Shown piece after piece: positions 11,095 to 22,516 of a stretch of 64,000 nucleotides of DNA. The position numbers and the translations under genes were made by a program. The notes below the pieces were generated by a model. It worked only from the letters and a program-made list of their open reading frames with translations. It made no database searches and was not told the DNA's origin. The DNA comes from Leuctra nigra (Eukaryota > Arthropoda > Insecta > Plecoptera > Leuctridae): contig OW203762.1 of NCBI GenBank assembly GCA_934045905.1, positions 7,006,001-7,070,000 on the forward strand. The letters are read 5' to 3'. Within the stretch, counting starts at the first letter, position 1. Each line of letters opens with the position of its first letter.

Positions 11095-12660
11095 TTAACT
11101 TCGCTCTAAAAATAAAGATATTATCTGGATATCTGGTTTTAGGTATAATCGGTCTGGTAATGTCTGATAACTTCTGGAGCTTCTGGATATGTCTGGTATA
11201 CCAACTTCTATAGACACCTTGGTCTGGTATAGTCGGTCCAACTCCGGTAATGTCTGATTAGGTCTGGATATATCTGGCATAATCAGTCTGGTAATGTCTG
11301 ATAATTTCTGGATATGTCTGGTATAGTCGGTCTGGCAATTTCTGATTAGGTCTGTATATATCTGGCATAATCAGTCTGGTAATGTCTGATTACTTCTGGA
11401 TATTTCTGGTATAGTCTGATAACTTCTAAATATGGCTGGTATAGTCGGTCTGGTCATGTCAATAGGTCTGGATATTTCTGGTAGTCAGTCCGGTAATGTC
11501 TGTATACTTCTGGATATGTCTGATAACTTCTGGATATGTCTGGTATAGTCTGGTGATGTCTGATAACTTCTGGATGTGTCTGGTAATGTCTGATAACTTC
11601 TGGATGTGTCTGGTAATGTCTGATAACTTCTGGATATGTCTGGTATAGTCTGGTGATGTCTGATAACTTCTGGATATGTCTGGTATATCGGTCTGGTAAT
11701 GTCTGATAACTTCTGGATATGTCTGGTGTAGTCTGGAAATGTCTGATAACTTCTGGATATGTCTGGTATAGTCTGGTGATGTCTGATAACTTCTGGTATA
11801 GTCTGGTGATGTCTGATAACTTCTAGATATGTCTGGTATAGTCTGGTAATGTCCGATAACTTCTGGATATGTCTGGTATAGTCTGGTGATGTCTGATAAC
11901 TTCTGGATATGTCTGGTATATCGGTCTGGTAATGTCTGACAACTTCTGGATATGTCTGGTATAGTCTGGTGATATCTGATTACTTCTGGATATGTCTGGT
12001 GATGTCTGATAACTTCTGGATATGTCTGGTATAGTCCGGTAATGTCTGACTACTTCTGGATATGTCTGGTATAGTCTGGTAATGTCTGATAACTTCTGGA
12101 TATGTCTGGTATAGTCCGGTAAGGTCTGATTACTTCTGGATATGTCTGGTATATCGGTCTGGTAATGTCTGAATACTTCTGGATATGTCTGGTTTAGTCT
12201 GGTAAGGTCTGATTACTTCTGGATATGTCTGGTATATTCTGGGAATGTCTGAAAACTTCTGGATAGGTCTGGTATAGTCGGCCTGGTAATGTCTGATTAG
12301 GTCTGGATATTTCTGGTATAGTCAGTCAGGTAATGTCTGATAACTTCTGGATATGTCTGGTATAGTCTGGTAATGTCTGAGAACTTCTGGTTATGTCTGG
12401 TGTATTCGGTCTGGTAATGTCTGATTACTTCTGGTTATGGCTGGTATATTCACGGTCTGGTAATATCTTATTATTTCTGATAAATTCTTGTCAGTTCCAA
12501 GACATTTGTCTGGTAAAGTCTGATAGTTTCTTGTAAGTTCCAATTCACTTTCGTCTGGTTATGTCTGATATGTCTGGACAACTCTGATAAAAGAAAGTGA
12601 AATGTGTTCTGTAATTGTCTGGTATTGTCTGTTATTGTCTGATTCTGATTTTGTCTGTTC
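11095..12660. repeat. ~40-bp degenerate minisatellite array (~1.55 kb)
   Basis: The unit contains GTCTGATAACTTCTGGATAT followed by GTCTGGTATAGTCTGGTAA, repeated about 40 times. Copies are most regular in the middle and decay toward both edges. Its right edge runs into the end of the SGNH-like fragment. Confidence 0.9.
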
Positions 12661-12699
12661 CAATTTCTGGAGTATGTCTGGACACCATTTCTGGTCTTG

Positions 12700-13303
12700 T
12701 CTGACTAGTTCTGGTGTCTGGACTTACTCCAGAAACTAGTCGAGATTTTTCAAGCAGGGTGTTCATCAGCTGATCCGTGAGTTCTTTCACCCTAATGCCG
12801 AGAAACATCCTGACATCACATCCTTCGTCTTCACACCAGTCCTTAGCGCGTCTCAACATTGAATCCCCCATCACTAACACTTGTTTTTTTTCTTTTTTAT
12901 TTCGGACTATTTTCACTGCTTTAGAGTTCAAGCAGATTCTTCTGTACATTTCCTCGCGATTTTCTTTTGGGATAGATGTATCACTCTCGTTTATTGATGC
13001 CTCATTTTCTTCGTCTGATCGTCGCTTTTGCCCTGGCGAGTCGAATTGATGTACCAAATTTTTAACTGATTGGCGAGAAGGATCGACGTTTTTTACTTCC
13101 ACTGAAGGAGCGCGGTTTCTTCGCAACGTCTCGTGTAGGCTTTTCACTTTTTCTCGCAAGAGCACATTTAGTGCCGAAGCGTTCGCGCGCCGGCGAAACG
13201 CCGAGTAGTACTGAGTCTTATTTGGGAGCGAACACAAGGGACGCACAAAAGACGCGCGTGTAAAACTCCCCTGGGCGAAAAACATCGCGTCTGGGCTGGG
13301 CAT
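12700..13303 (-). pseudogene. Truncated ORF1-like fragment with SGNH block I
   Basis: The minus-strand frame 13303-12632 includes a low-complexity charged region and then KKQVLVMGDSMLRRAKDW, which matches the GDS(L) nucleophile block of SGNH-type retrotransposon ORF1 proteins. About 45 residues later the frame enters the 11.1-12.7 kb minisatellite and loses all similarity. The N-terminal part up to 13303 looks like flanking repeat rather than protein. Confidence 0.5.
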
Positions 13304-13626
13304 GAAAAAACAACGTCCCGTGTGTTTGCAGCCTTAGGGCGGGCGGGCAACCGTCGCCATTAGTCCAGTGAACTGGAGAATATAGAACTGTACAGATTAC
13401 AGAATTGTATATATTATAATTACAAATCTTGGACATATTGAGGATGTGACTGGGGATAAATTAATTAAAATTCTGGACAAAATACATTATTGTGGTTTTA
13501 ATAACAATAAACTCAACAGGACAGATTGAAGTAACAAAGTAATTGAATCTTGCTGTTTCTTTGATCGCGTCACAGGGACGAGATATTCACGATTTGCCTC
13601 TCGATTGCGAGAAACTAGTATATGTA

Positions 13627-13636
13627 TTTATTTATT
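13627..13636 (-). terminator. Candidate polyadenylation signals of the carboxypeptidase gene
   Basis: Two overlapping AATAAA hexamers on the minus strand, about 175 bases after the stop codon at 13809. This is the first clear signal downstream. Confidence 0.5.
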
Positions 13637-13808
13637 TCTAAATATTTTGGCTTTCTCAGGAGCAAAGAGTTACATTTCCTTTCTTCTCCTGAAGAAGCAC
13701 ACTGAATGTCCGAGGAAATATTGAGAAATAAATATCTAAATGAAGTGTGTGAAACGTTCATAGAAACAGTAACAATCCAAACTTCTAATCTGGAACTCAT
13801 GATCGTCG

Positions 13809-14360
13809 TCAAGGCATGTTGTTTGACGTGAACCTGGTGATGAGGTCCAACGCCCACGCCGGCTGGTCAGTCGGTACCATGTGCCCGGCATTCCTGACCA
13901 GCACCTCCGTGAAGTTCCCCGCCCCCCTCGTGTACCCCGCGATGTCCCCGCCGAACCTCCACACCTTCCTCTGCGCGCGGCGGTAATCGTCCACCCCGGC
14001 GAACTCCAGGTTCTCGTACATGTTCACGGACAGAGGGTAGGCGACGATCACGTCCATCTGTCCGTTGTAGTAGAGCACTCGGTAGTTGTCGATGAGAGTC
14101 TCCAGCCACGGCTTCACCGTCAGCATGAACTCCGGGATCATCTTGTTGTAGACGACGCCGCTGCCGTCGTCGTAGGTGACGTCGCCGACGTGGATGAGGC
14201 GTCGCACTTCCTCGCCCTGCACGAAGGAGGCGTAGTCGCCGCTGAAGGCCGGGAAGTCGACGTACAGGAAGTTGTAGTTGTTGCTGTAGTCGGAGTGAGT
14301 GTTCCACAGGTTCAGCACTTGGTTCCACAGCTGTAACACGGCAAGCGATTTGAGAGAGGT
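13809..14360 (-). CDS. Carboxypeptidase exon 7 (last)
   Basis: Acceptor CCGTGCAG, phase 0, 184 codons to TGA. It encodes the C-terminal third, including catalytic Asp398 (NGQMDVIV) and His455 (NAGHMVP). The frame ends in FTSNNMP. Confidence 0.92.
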   Translation of the reverse strand, partial: TSLKSLAVLQLWNQVLNLWNTHSDYSNNYNFLYVDFPAFSGDYASFVQGEEVRRLIHVGDVTYDDGSGVVYNKMIPEFMLTVKPWLETLIDNYRVLYYNGQMDVIVAYPLSVNMYENLEFAGVDDYRRAQRKVWRFGGDIAGYTRGAGNFTEVLVRNAGHMVPTDQPAWALDLITRFTSNNMP

Positions 14361-17300
14361 CTGCACGGAAAAAGGTTTGCTAATTTAACAACATGTGTTC
14401 TTGAATTCGTACCCCAGCAATGCGTTCTGTTTGGTCCAACGAAATATCAGTTGGAATTACCAGCATTAGTTAAATTGTTAGATTATAAACACTTTTTGTG
14501 GGGCTTTACGTCGCACAGTTCTGCAGCGAGGCTAATGGCGACGGATGAATGATTATGATGATTGGGAGATGATGGTGAATCAGGTAGGGATTGAAGGTGG
14601 GAAGGAGGCGGTCGTGGCCTATTAGTAGGGTACCTTCTCAGCATTTGCCTGTCGACTGGGGGAATACCCGGGCCCCCGGAATACAAATTCAGAGCGTTAC
14701 CACTGTGACTCAGCCATCTGCTCCAATTAACACTAAAATACTTTTTTCCGTGTGGGTAAATTCGACTTCAAGCTTATTGAATTAAATGACACACATTGGA
14801 ATACATTTACGACTTCTCGATGTCTCTGTACTGCAGTGTGACCAAATAAACTGCAGTCAATGTAGCCCGAGGGGAATTAAATTGCAGGATAGACATCAAA
14901 CAGAGTTTTCTGAAGTGGAGTAGCTAACTGTAGCTTTTAAGCTAATGGTAATACTGGCCCTTATAGATTTATTTACTAATTGTTGGATTCGCAGTAAGCT
15001 AATGCTGTGCGGTGAACGGTGAACGGTGTCTACGGTGAAGTACATACCGTCCACGCCAGGACGTACTGCTCGGCCGCGATGGCCTGTCTGGCGGACTGCT
15101 CGAAGCTCGCCATCCGATCACGAATGTTCACATCGACAAGGCCGAGCTGGAAGACGAAGGCGCTGTACTCGAAGATGGTCGGAGGATCCGTGAAGCCGTT
15201 GCCGACCACGATGCCTGGTGACAGATATCGTAACACTCAAGACAATACCAAGATAGAGGATCCAGTTCCCAAGATAAATAACAAGGTATGTACTGGCGTA
15301 GCTTCCCTTTAACTGTAGGCATATACAATGAAAAGGCAACTGCATCAATTTTCCTCCAAATGAATAACATTTAACACTTCCTATTAGTAAAAGCTGTCAA
15401 CGGAAAGATGGCTTTAGCTACGTGTAAATACTCTGGTAACGAGTGCATAATGGATACGGTTTTGAAACTAACTTTGTTATGAGTCCAGTTTTAAGAATGT
15501 TCGCATGCAATGTCTCCAATCAATAGATCCAGTTGTGGTGCTCCCATGTACATATTCTTATGAAATAGCACCGTGTGTTTTGATTTATTGAGCCACTGAA
15601 CTGTGAGCCACCTCGTCATATTCAGCGACAGGCTCCTACCTTGCAAGTTGATCTTGAGATCGGCCGTCGGATTCCGCGTGTGGATCGTGTATCCGAGAGC
15701 CGGAACGTACTTCCCTGGAACCGAACGACACAGGACCTTCATGAGGATAGTCAATGGCACGGGAAGAAGACTAGACAAGATCACGTGGGCCTGAATCACA
15801 GTTAAAACCATCGGGTATTGGCCACATTCAAACAACACAGTATCCGAGAGCCGGAACGTACTTCTCTGGAATCAAACGACACAGGAACTTCATATAGTCA
15901 TTGGCACGGGAAGAAGACGAGACAAGATCACGTGGGCCTGAATCACAGTTAAAACCATCGGGTATTGGCCACATCCAAACAACACAGTATCCGAGAGCCG
16001 GAACGTACTTCTCTGGAATCAAACGACACAGGACCTTCATGAGGATAGTCAATGGCACGGGAAGAAGACTAGACAAGATCACGTGGGCCTGAATCACAGT
16101 TAAAACCATCGGGTATTGGCCACATTCAAACAACACAGTATCCGAGAGCCGGAACGTACTTCTCTGGAATCAGGCGCGTAGGAAGGGGGGGGGGGGAGTG
16201 GGGGTCAATGACCCCCCCACTTTTCATCTTGACACCCCCAGATATAACCCCCAGATACACACAAATTTTGATAAAGAGATCCAAAAATGCACAAATTTGC
16301 TCCATTATGAGGTTGAATTCTCAAAATTTTCCCAAGTTTTGCAAAGCTAATTGAACAGAGGTATTATCCAATTAGACAATAACTCATTTGTCCAACATGA
16401 TCATCCTCATGAATACAATTTAATAATTACACGTTAAACTATGATACCGAATAAGCACCGTTTTCAAAGCAATTCCAAAATCTATTCTTAATCGATTATC
16501 TTTAGGGATTTTATCGAATAACAAAATTTACAGATTATAATGCATTTTGTCAAAGTTTCCCAAGAATATTGCATATCACAAATTTTAAATTTCTTTGAAA
16601 ACGATGCCAAAATAGCTTCAAATTCGATTCTTTTGCATCAAAAACTCAAAAAATTCCCTGCGGGGCCAATGGGGATTCTATAAAAACAAATAGTTACAGT
16701 TATATTACATTTGTATAAAGTTTCCACAGAATATTGCATTTCATACATTTTAAATTTCTTTGAAAAGTATGCTAAAATAGCTTTAAGCTCGATTATTTTG
16801 TATAAATAACCCAAAAAATTCCCTGCGGGGCCAATAATGGGTATTAAAAACAAATAGCTACAAATTATATTACATTTCTTAAAGTTTCCACAGAATATTG
16901 CATTTCACACATTGTAAATTTCTTTGAAAAATATACAAAAATAGCTTCAAATTCGATTCTTTTGTATCAAAAATTCAAAAAAGGCCCTGCGGGGCAATTT
17001 GGGTTGCGGGCTTCCCAGACCCCATTGTAACGACGACTACTTTTCCTCACATTCATTGATCCCCATAATTTTGACCCCCCCACTCAAAATGAAGTTCCTA
17101 CGCGCCTGTCTGGAATCAAACGACACAGGAACTTCATATAGTCATTGGCACGGGAAGAAGACGAGACAAGATCACGTGGGCCTGAATCACAGTTAAAACC
17201 ATCGGGTATTGGCCACATCCAAACAACACGAGTAATTATGATTACCCTGGCTAGTGGCTTAATACTGTTTCGTGTAGTAAACAAGGACTGAAGATCAATC

Positions 17301-20154
17301 AGTAGCAAGTAATGATATAGGAATATATCTAATGTGCATTATTATGCAACAAATTGTAATACATTAACTCATACTTGATCATATTAAACATATCTCTGAG
17401 CTATTATTCTCACGAATAAGAATCATGAATCATCACCTTCGTTATAGATATTTCATAGGCCGATCAAATAGACATTTTGTTTCCTGGACCATATGATGAG
17501 CAAACCATTTGGCATCTTACGAGATTCAAGGACACACACTATTTCTCACGCCTTACTTGCATCCAGTAAGACAAGACAAGGATGAATGTTACCTGCGAAC
17601 GACTCTCCAGTGATGAAGAACGCGTTGCTCTGGAGCTCGGGGAAGAGCGTGAAGAACTGCTGCATGGCCGAGTAGAGGTCGCTGCCGACTTGCGTCTGGT
17701 TGCTGGCGTAACCACGGTCATCGTCAGTGAAACTGAAGCCTGCAACAACATATTATCTTTTTTATACTTTAAACTGGAATAACAATACACCTCTCAGGAA
17801 CCACTCCAGAAGCGTTATTGGTAAACCATTGGACGAATAGATGGGTGCTCAAACACACTATACCTATCACATAATATCATTTTAATACACACTTCCTTGT
17901 TGGATGCAATTGCTATAATAATCAATGGATAATATCGTAGCGCCAAATAACGAATTATTCTTCAAGTGATCAGACCCTACAAAAACTGTAACCTTCGGAA
18001 ACTGTAACTCTAGAGATCTTAAACTTCAATAATCATAATTGGTATTATGAGTAGAGTTCATTTTAAAAGTTGTATCTCTGAAACAGCATTGACCACAATT
18101 TGCATTCAAAATAATACCAATCTTTTTCGAAGAACAAATAATTTGATTAGATAAGATTCAGGATCTGTGTCCATGTTCCTGTAGTGACGTCTTCAATCTA
18201 CACGTCTTCCAGTCACCTCCGGCTCTCCCGCCTGCCTCACCTGTGCCCACCGGATTGCCTATGAAGATGATGGAGTGGTTCTTGTGCCACGAGCCTCACC
18301 TGTGCCCACCGGATTGTCTATGAAGATGATGGATTGGTTCTTGTGCCACGAGCCTCACCTGTGCCCACCGGATTGTCTCTGAAGATGATGGAGTGGTTCT
18401 TGTGCCACGAGCCTCACCTGTGCCCACCGGATTGTCTATGAAGATGATGGAGTGGTTCTTGTGCCACGAGCCTCACCTGTGCCCACCGGATTGTCTATGA
18501 AGATGATGGAGTGGTTCTTGTGCCACGAGCCTCACCTGTGCCCACCGGATTGTCTATGAAGATGATGGAGTGGTTCTTGTGCCACGAGCCTCACCTGTGC
18601 CCACCGGATTGTCTATGAAGATGATGGAGTGGTTCTTGTGCCACGAGTACGGGTTCTCCACCAGAGTTACGTCATCGAAAGCGACTGAGAAAGGTCCGAG
18701 CTCGGTGAAGAGGGCGAAGAGTGACGAGGAGCCCGGGCCACCCTGCAGCCACAGCAGCACTGGCGCATTCTCGTAGTTGGTCTGCACAACACATATCACG
18801 TAATGAAACACAGTTACTTCGACATTGGACCATAATTTAATTTTAAGATCCAACCTAATTGACTGCAAAGTTCTGAGCCGCATCACGACTTTATAAGCAT
18901 CAATGAATATGTATGTGTTACAAACTTGAATCCTTGTAATATATAATTGGGACTTTCACTTCGATACTAACGTAACCCATTATTTTATCTTCGTAATTCC
19001 ACCTGATGATGATAATAATTGAACCATTTCCGCAGAAACGGTTTGCAACCAACATTTGGCAGACATCAAAGAGCAAGGAAACGACAACCTGTTTGTGGGA
19101 TCATCTATCTGTCGTGACGTACCTCCGCTGGGAAGAACCAGAAGAAGAGGTTGGAGTTGAACTCCTTGTTGACGGTGAAGAACCCCGAGTAGCTGGGGAT
19201 GTTGGACGGGAACGGACCGCCGCTGACAGCCGAGAGTGCGCGCGCCTCGGTGATGTTCCCAGCCTCGATGAGGTCGGTGAGCAGGAGGCGAGCGCCCACG
19301 TCACCCAACACGGGCTTCGGGTCCCAGAAGGGGTAGGCGTCCCTGTGACAATCAAGAGAGGCTATAGGTACAGGGATAGAGTAGCTACGTCGGATTGAAG
19401 TGCGTGCTCCCCAAGAGACATTGTTGTATTTACAACCATAAGCATAGTGTTGGTGACTGTATTGGTGCAAGTTTGCTTGTAAATATAAAATTACGTGTTA
19501 CGAGGAGATCCTGTTTTGTTTTTCGATTTTGAACAACACATGGCCAGTATGCGATTTGGCTACTCTACTGACTTATAAAATGGTTTTGCCTCACCGATGT
19601 ACTGTTACCTTGACGCAGTGGTGGGACTTCATGGGCCAACACACATTATGTGCTGGCTTAAACTAAGAGCAGAGCAGGGTTGACCTTTGGTTGACCTGGT
19701 CCCATGCCCTGCCCCAAACGAACCTTGCCTACCCTCCTCGGGCCGGCCTCCCCCTTGCGTTGGACATCCCCTAAATTCGGGTCCTACTGGACCGAACTCT
19801 CGGTGCCCACCAAGTCCATCCCCATTGTGGACTGACCTTCACGCTAAGACCAGACCCCCCGGGGCCGGTGCCTCCTAGGTTGACCCCTCCCCATGACCTC
19901 CCTTATATGAAACAATAGCATGTATCATAAAGTGCAGAATATGCCGTTTGGTATTCTGAGAAACCATACTTTGTGACTTGTGATTATATTGTGACATACA
20001 CGTGACTGTTGTGACTTGTGATTATATTGTGACATGGACGTGACTAGACGTGACTGTTGACTTACCTGAGGAACAAGTTCGGTCTTGCAAGAGCCTGCGC
20101 CTGCGCCGTGCACGCCGCCAGAAGGGCGAGGACACTCAGTGAAGCACGCATCAT
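13809..20154 (-). CDS. Serine carboxypeptidase (peptidase S10, CPVL/vitellogenic-like), complete gene
   Basis: Seven exons (20154-20066, 19342-19123, 18781-18595, 17739-17593, 15714-15640, 15214-15048, 14360-13809), all with GT-AG introns, give 1437 coding bases and a 478-residue protein, the usual size for this family. Residues 1 to about 20 form a signal peptide (hydrophobic SVLALLAACTAQAQA). Visible blocks are FWFFPA, PVLLWLQGGPGSSS (oxyanion region, residues 110-123), NPVGTGFSF, ITGESFAGKYVPAL with nucleophile Ser212, NGQMDVIV with Asp398 and NAGHMVPTDQP with His455. The triad is intact, so an active exopeptidase that removes C-terminal residues, secreted or lysosomal, is expected. N-glycosylation sequons include NIT, NHS, NQT and NFT. 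Two splice sites are embedded in tandem duplications (15690-17228, 18235-18647). A venom, digestive or vitellogenic role cannot be told from sequence. Confidence 0.93.
14496..14740 (+). repeat. Dispersed SINE-like repeat in carboxypeptidase intron 6
   Basis: The stretch from GTGGGGCTTTACGTCGCAC through TGCAGCGAGGCTAATGGCGA to GGGGGAATACCCGGG recurs in part at 2130-2205 (inverted), 21797-21835 and 33850-33960 (inverted parts). No polymerase III boxes were convincingly seen, so the class is uncertain. Confidence 0.6.
15048..15214 (-). CDS. Carboxypeptidase exon 6
   Basis: 167 bases between acceptor TCACCAG and donor GTATGT. Encodes GIVVGNGFTDPP, a block conserved in S10 enzymes, and the start of the cap region. 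Confidence 0.9.
15640..15714 (-). CDS. Carboxypeptidase exon 5
   Basis: 75 bases, acceptor GGTTCCAG, donor GTAGGA. Encodes the rest of the nucleophile block (GKYVPALGYTIH) and ends in KINLQ. Its acceptor and first ~25 bases are repeated three more times upstream in the intron. Confidence 0.9.
15690..17228 (-). repeat. ~150-bp x4 tandem repeat spanning the exon 5 splice acceptor
   Basis: Units are 15690-15840, 15841-15987, 15988-16138 and a fourth at 16139-17228 split by a transposon. Each holds the intron 3' end, the acceptor AG and the first ~25 bases of exon 5 (AAGTACGTTCCGGCTCTCGG). The three upstream copies read GAGAAG where the functional copy has GGGAAG after the splice point, and they lack the rest of the exon and its donor. 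Confidence 0.92.
16171..17108. mobile_element. hAT-like non-autonomous element (938 bp), CAGGCGCGTAGGAA family
   Basis: The terminal inverted repeats are CAGGCGCGTAGGAA and TTCCTACGCGCCTG. A perfect 8-bp target duplication, tctggaat, flanks it (16163-16170 and 17109-17116). It has G/C-rich runs near both ends and three internal ~170-bp repeats ending in CCCTGCGGGGCCAAT. No transposase. It interrupts the fourth unit of the splice-acceptor array, so it is younger than the array. Confidence 0.93.
17593..17739 (-). CDS. Carboxypeptidase exon 4
   Basis: 147 bases, acceptor TTGCAG, donor GTAACA. Encodes FSFTDDDRGYASNQTQ through FITGESFAG, carrying nucleophile Ser212. Confidence 0.92.
18235..18647 (-). 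repeat. 59-bp x7 tandem repeat spanning the exon 3 splice donor
   Basis: Seven units begin at 18235, 18294, 18353, 18412, 18471, 18530 and 18589. Each carries, on the minus strand, the last 52 bases of exon 3 followed by the donor GTGAGG. Units are nearly identical, so the expansion is recent. The unit length is not a multiple of three. Confidence 0.95.
18595..18781 (-). CDS. Carboxypeptidase exon 3
   Basis: 187 bases, acceptor TTGTGCAG, donor GTGAGG. Encodes the oxyanion block LQGGPGSSS and ends in IDNPVGTG. The 3' end of this exon with its donor is tandemly repeated seven times (59-bp unit); only use of the first donor keeps the frame into exon 4. Confidence 0.9.
19123..19342 (-). CDS. Carboxypeptidase exon 2
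   Basis: 220 bases, acceptor TGTCACAG, donor GTACGT. Encodes residues 30-103, including FTVNKEFNSNLFFWFFPA, the conserved start of the catalytic fold. Confidence 0.9.
19600..19900 (+). repeat. Dispersed repeat with GGTCCCA and CTCGGGCCGGCC blocks
   Basis: Similar to 55270-55430: both contain a CGCxGTGGTGG start, GACCTGGTCCCA and CTCCTCGGGCCGGCC. It lies in carboxypeptidase intron 1. Confidence 0.5.
20066..20154 (-). CDS. Carboxypeptidase exon 1 with signal peptide
   Basis: 89 bases from ATG at 20154 (a second ATG follows at once at 20151) to donor GTAAGT. Encodes a signal peptide followed by LARPNLFL. The first ATG was chosen because it is the most upstream in frame; either would serve. Confidence 0.87.
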
Positions 20155-20433
20155 GGTCACGTCTGTCACGCATCTCACGTCTCATCGCTTTATACGTCTT
20201 CTTATCACGCTCGTCTTACATCACGACACATGCAACAGGCGATATCTCCGACTTTTACACACCGCTCAATTGTTTCTTGACACTGATTGAGCGGGATTGC
20301 TCAAGAACAAGCCGCTAATCTCATTGATTCCACAGGATGCAGCTCTTCTAATAGGCGATATCAATATCATTGGCAATGAATTACCTAGAGTTAGATGTAG
20401 GATCCGGTGCCTTGTTCTGTTGGTTGCTTGTGT

Positions 20434-20456
20434 TGGCCCTGAAAAGGGCCATTGGC
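20434..20456 (-). other. Stem-loop GGCCCTTTTCAGGGCC (histone-3'-end-like)
   Basis: The minus strand reads CCAATGGCCCTTTTCAGGGC with a perfect six-base stem and TTTC loop, matching the metazoan histone mRNA 3' stem-loop. No histone coding sequence was recognised upstream on that strand, so this may be a captured fragment or chance. Confidence 0.35.
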
Positions 20457-20622
20457 AGCGCTGTTTTGAGGAACTTGCTGACCTCTTCCTCAGGCAGGCT
20501 GGGTTGGAATGGCTGGATGGGTAAAGCCGGTTCATTATCTGGCCTATACTGTCTCAAGTAGGCGAGCTTACTTCATTTACCTCTGGGGTACTCAACCTGC
20601 GGCCAACGGGACTAATTTGTGC

Positions 20623-20644
20623 CCCCCCCCCCCCCCCCCCCCCC
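20623..20644. repeat. Poly-C tract
   Basis: A run of about 22 C bases. Similar runs occur at 26523-26536, 29803-29817, 34733-34753, 62822-62837 (G) and 63302-63320. Confidence 0.9.
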
Positions 20645-20920
20645 TCCAGTTGATGTATTAAAAAGGTATTCACAGTGTGTGAATACTTATTCACAAAATG
20701 TGTCCACTGTGAAAATAATATTAAAAAATTATAATTTCTCGTTTCATTTGAGAGAAATTTTGAGTTTTGTCAGGTCAGTTAAATGTAACTTCATACCTCA
20801 ATGGTCTTGTTATGCAACGAAAATGATGCCATACCAATTCCGAAAATTGTAAAAGATTGTATTGTTTTGGAGTGAGGTACATTGTTCAATTCGTTTCCTA
20901 ATAAACAAAAAACAATGAAA

Positions 20921-21149
20921 GTAGGAGGGGGGGGGGGTTATCCCCCCCCACCCGAGCAGACTGACTCCCTATTCACCATACAAAACTAAGTTAAACATCC
21001 CAGAATCACTTTTAAATTGTTAAATTCTAAAAAACGATCTGCGGGGCTAATACTGAGGGGAATTCGCCGCCCCTAGGCCCCCCTTTCTGGGTGCCGCAAT
21101 ACCCCCCCCCCCCCAACCCCCAATGATAAAAGTAGTTCCTACGCGCCTG
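20921..21149. mobile_element. hAT-like element of the CAGGCGCGTAGGAA family, left end damaged
   Basis: The right end TTCCTACGCGCCTG is intact (to 21149). The left begins at GTAGGAGGGGG, missing the first seven bases of the terminal repeat. Flanks caatgaaa and gaatgaac agree at six of eight positions, compatible with an old 8-bp target duplication. Confidence 0.6.
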
Positions 21150-22500
21150 GAATGAACCTAAATGATCACGTAAGCATCATTGTACTTTTAAAAAAAAATG
21201 CGGTCCGCCAACAAAACTAAATTCGTATTTTGACTTTTTAAGTCAAACAGGTTGAGTACCGCTGCTCAACGCTTGGGCCCTCACACTTTCTGTTTAGGAC
21301 GTCAAGTTTTGAAACTTACGCCCTAGGACGCAAACGCTCTCGGACGTCAACAAGTCCCATTTACTCTAAAAATGATGACCTTGAAATAGATTGCTAGATA
21401 TAGCAATCTAATAAATTGTTTGCAATAGATTGCTGAATGCAAATCAAATAAGTGGCTTAAATTAATGTTTCAATGTCGATCATTCTTAGAGAAAATGGGA
21501 CTTGTTGACGTCCGAGAGCTTTTGCGTCCTGAAGGCGTAAGTTTCAAGACTTGGCCTCCAGCTCTTCACAGCTGCGTGCGGCAGCAATGATTGATTGTGA
21601 TGTTTATCTGTCAGACTTGAACGAATTCCAAAAAATGACAATCAGTTCCCTCAATTTCAAGTGGAATCTATTGATACAAAAAACTAACAGTGAATGTTCT
21701 CAATAATACACGATGACATTTTACATTTACCTCGTGAACCAACTCCATATATCAGAACCTTATTCTATAATTTAGTAAAGAGAAGATTTTTTGTCTGGGG
21801 CTTAAAGTCGCACTGTTCTGCAGCGAGGCAAATGGCTAAAGTTTGTACAATGAAAACACACATGGTTTTAAAACATGAAAACTCAAGAATTCAAATACCT
21901 TATACAAATATTTAAAAAGTTCTGTTCTGCGTGTGCTTTAAACTCATTGTATTGTTATTTGTCAATATGTATAGAGCTGTTAGATATTTGTATTTCAAAA
22001 ATATAATTTTACATGATTTTCTACGAGGCAAAATTGTGGGCACTAAAATTGTGGACTGGTGTTCGTTTATTTACAGCACTTTAATTGTCTTTGGGGCGCA
22101 GAGACTTTGCAGGGATTTTGAGACAGTTCATTCACGGCCCATTTATTATTGCTCTTTGACCGATATACCAATGAGAAGATATTTTATCATCACAACCACG
22201 GCGAAGAATGGAACTATGATACTTGGGATTGAAATAGGAACAGTCTGGAGGAAGTAGGATAGAAATAATGCCTTTGGTGAAATGATATTGTTTAATCATG
22301 AGACCTCTTGCCATGGCTGGCGCGTGGATGGATAACTTCATTGTGGACAACACCGTGTCAACACGATGCTTGGTCATCCAGACATTCCTTATTTCCTGAG
22401 AGAACCTCTCACTGGGATCACATCTGACAGAACAACCCCTCATCGTCATTTCACTATTATAATTATTGTAATCAGTCATTTTTAAATAATTATTATAATA
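21150..22500. other. Intergenic DNA without genes
   Basis: It holds an imperfect inverted pair around GGACGTCAAGTTTTGAAACT (near 21300) and its reverse near 21530, and a fragment of the SINE-like repeat at 21797-21835. No coding frame was recognised between the carboxypeptidase promoter side and the Gly-rich gene's 3' end. Confidence 0.45.
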
Positions 22501-22516
22501 TTAACATTGCCGGCAT

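Noticed and set aside
13867..14336. Arg-rich and plus-strand frames over carboxypeptidase exon 7
   Set aside because: Shadows of a GC-rich coding exon.
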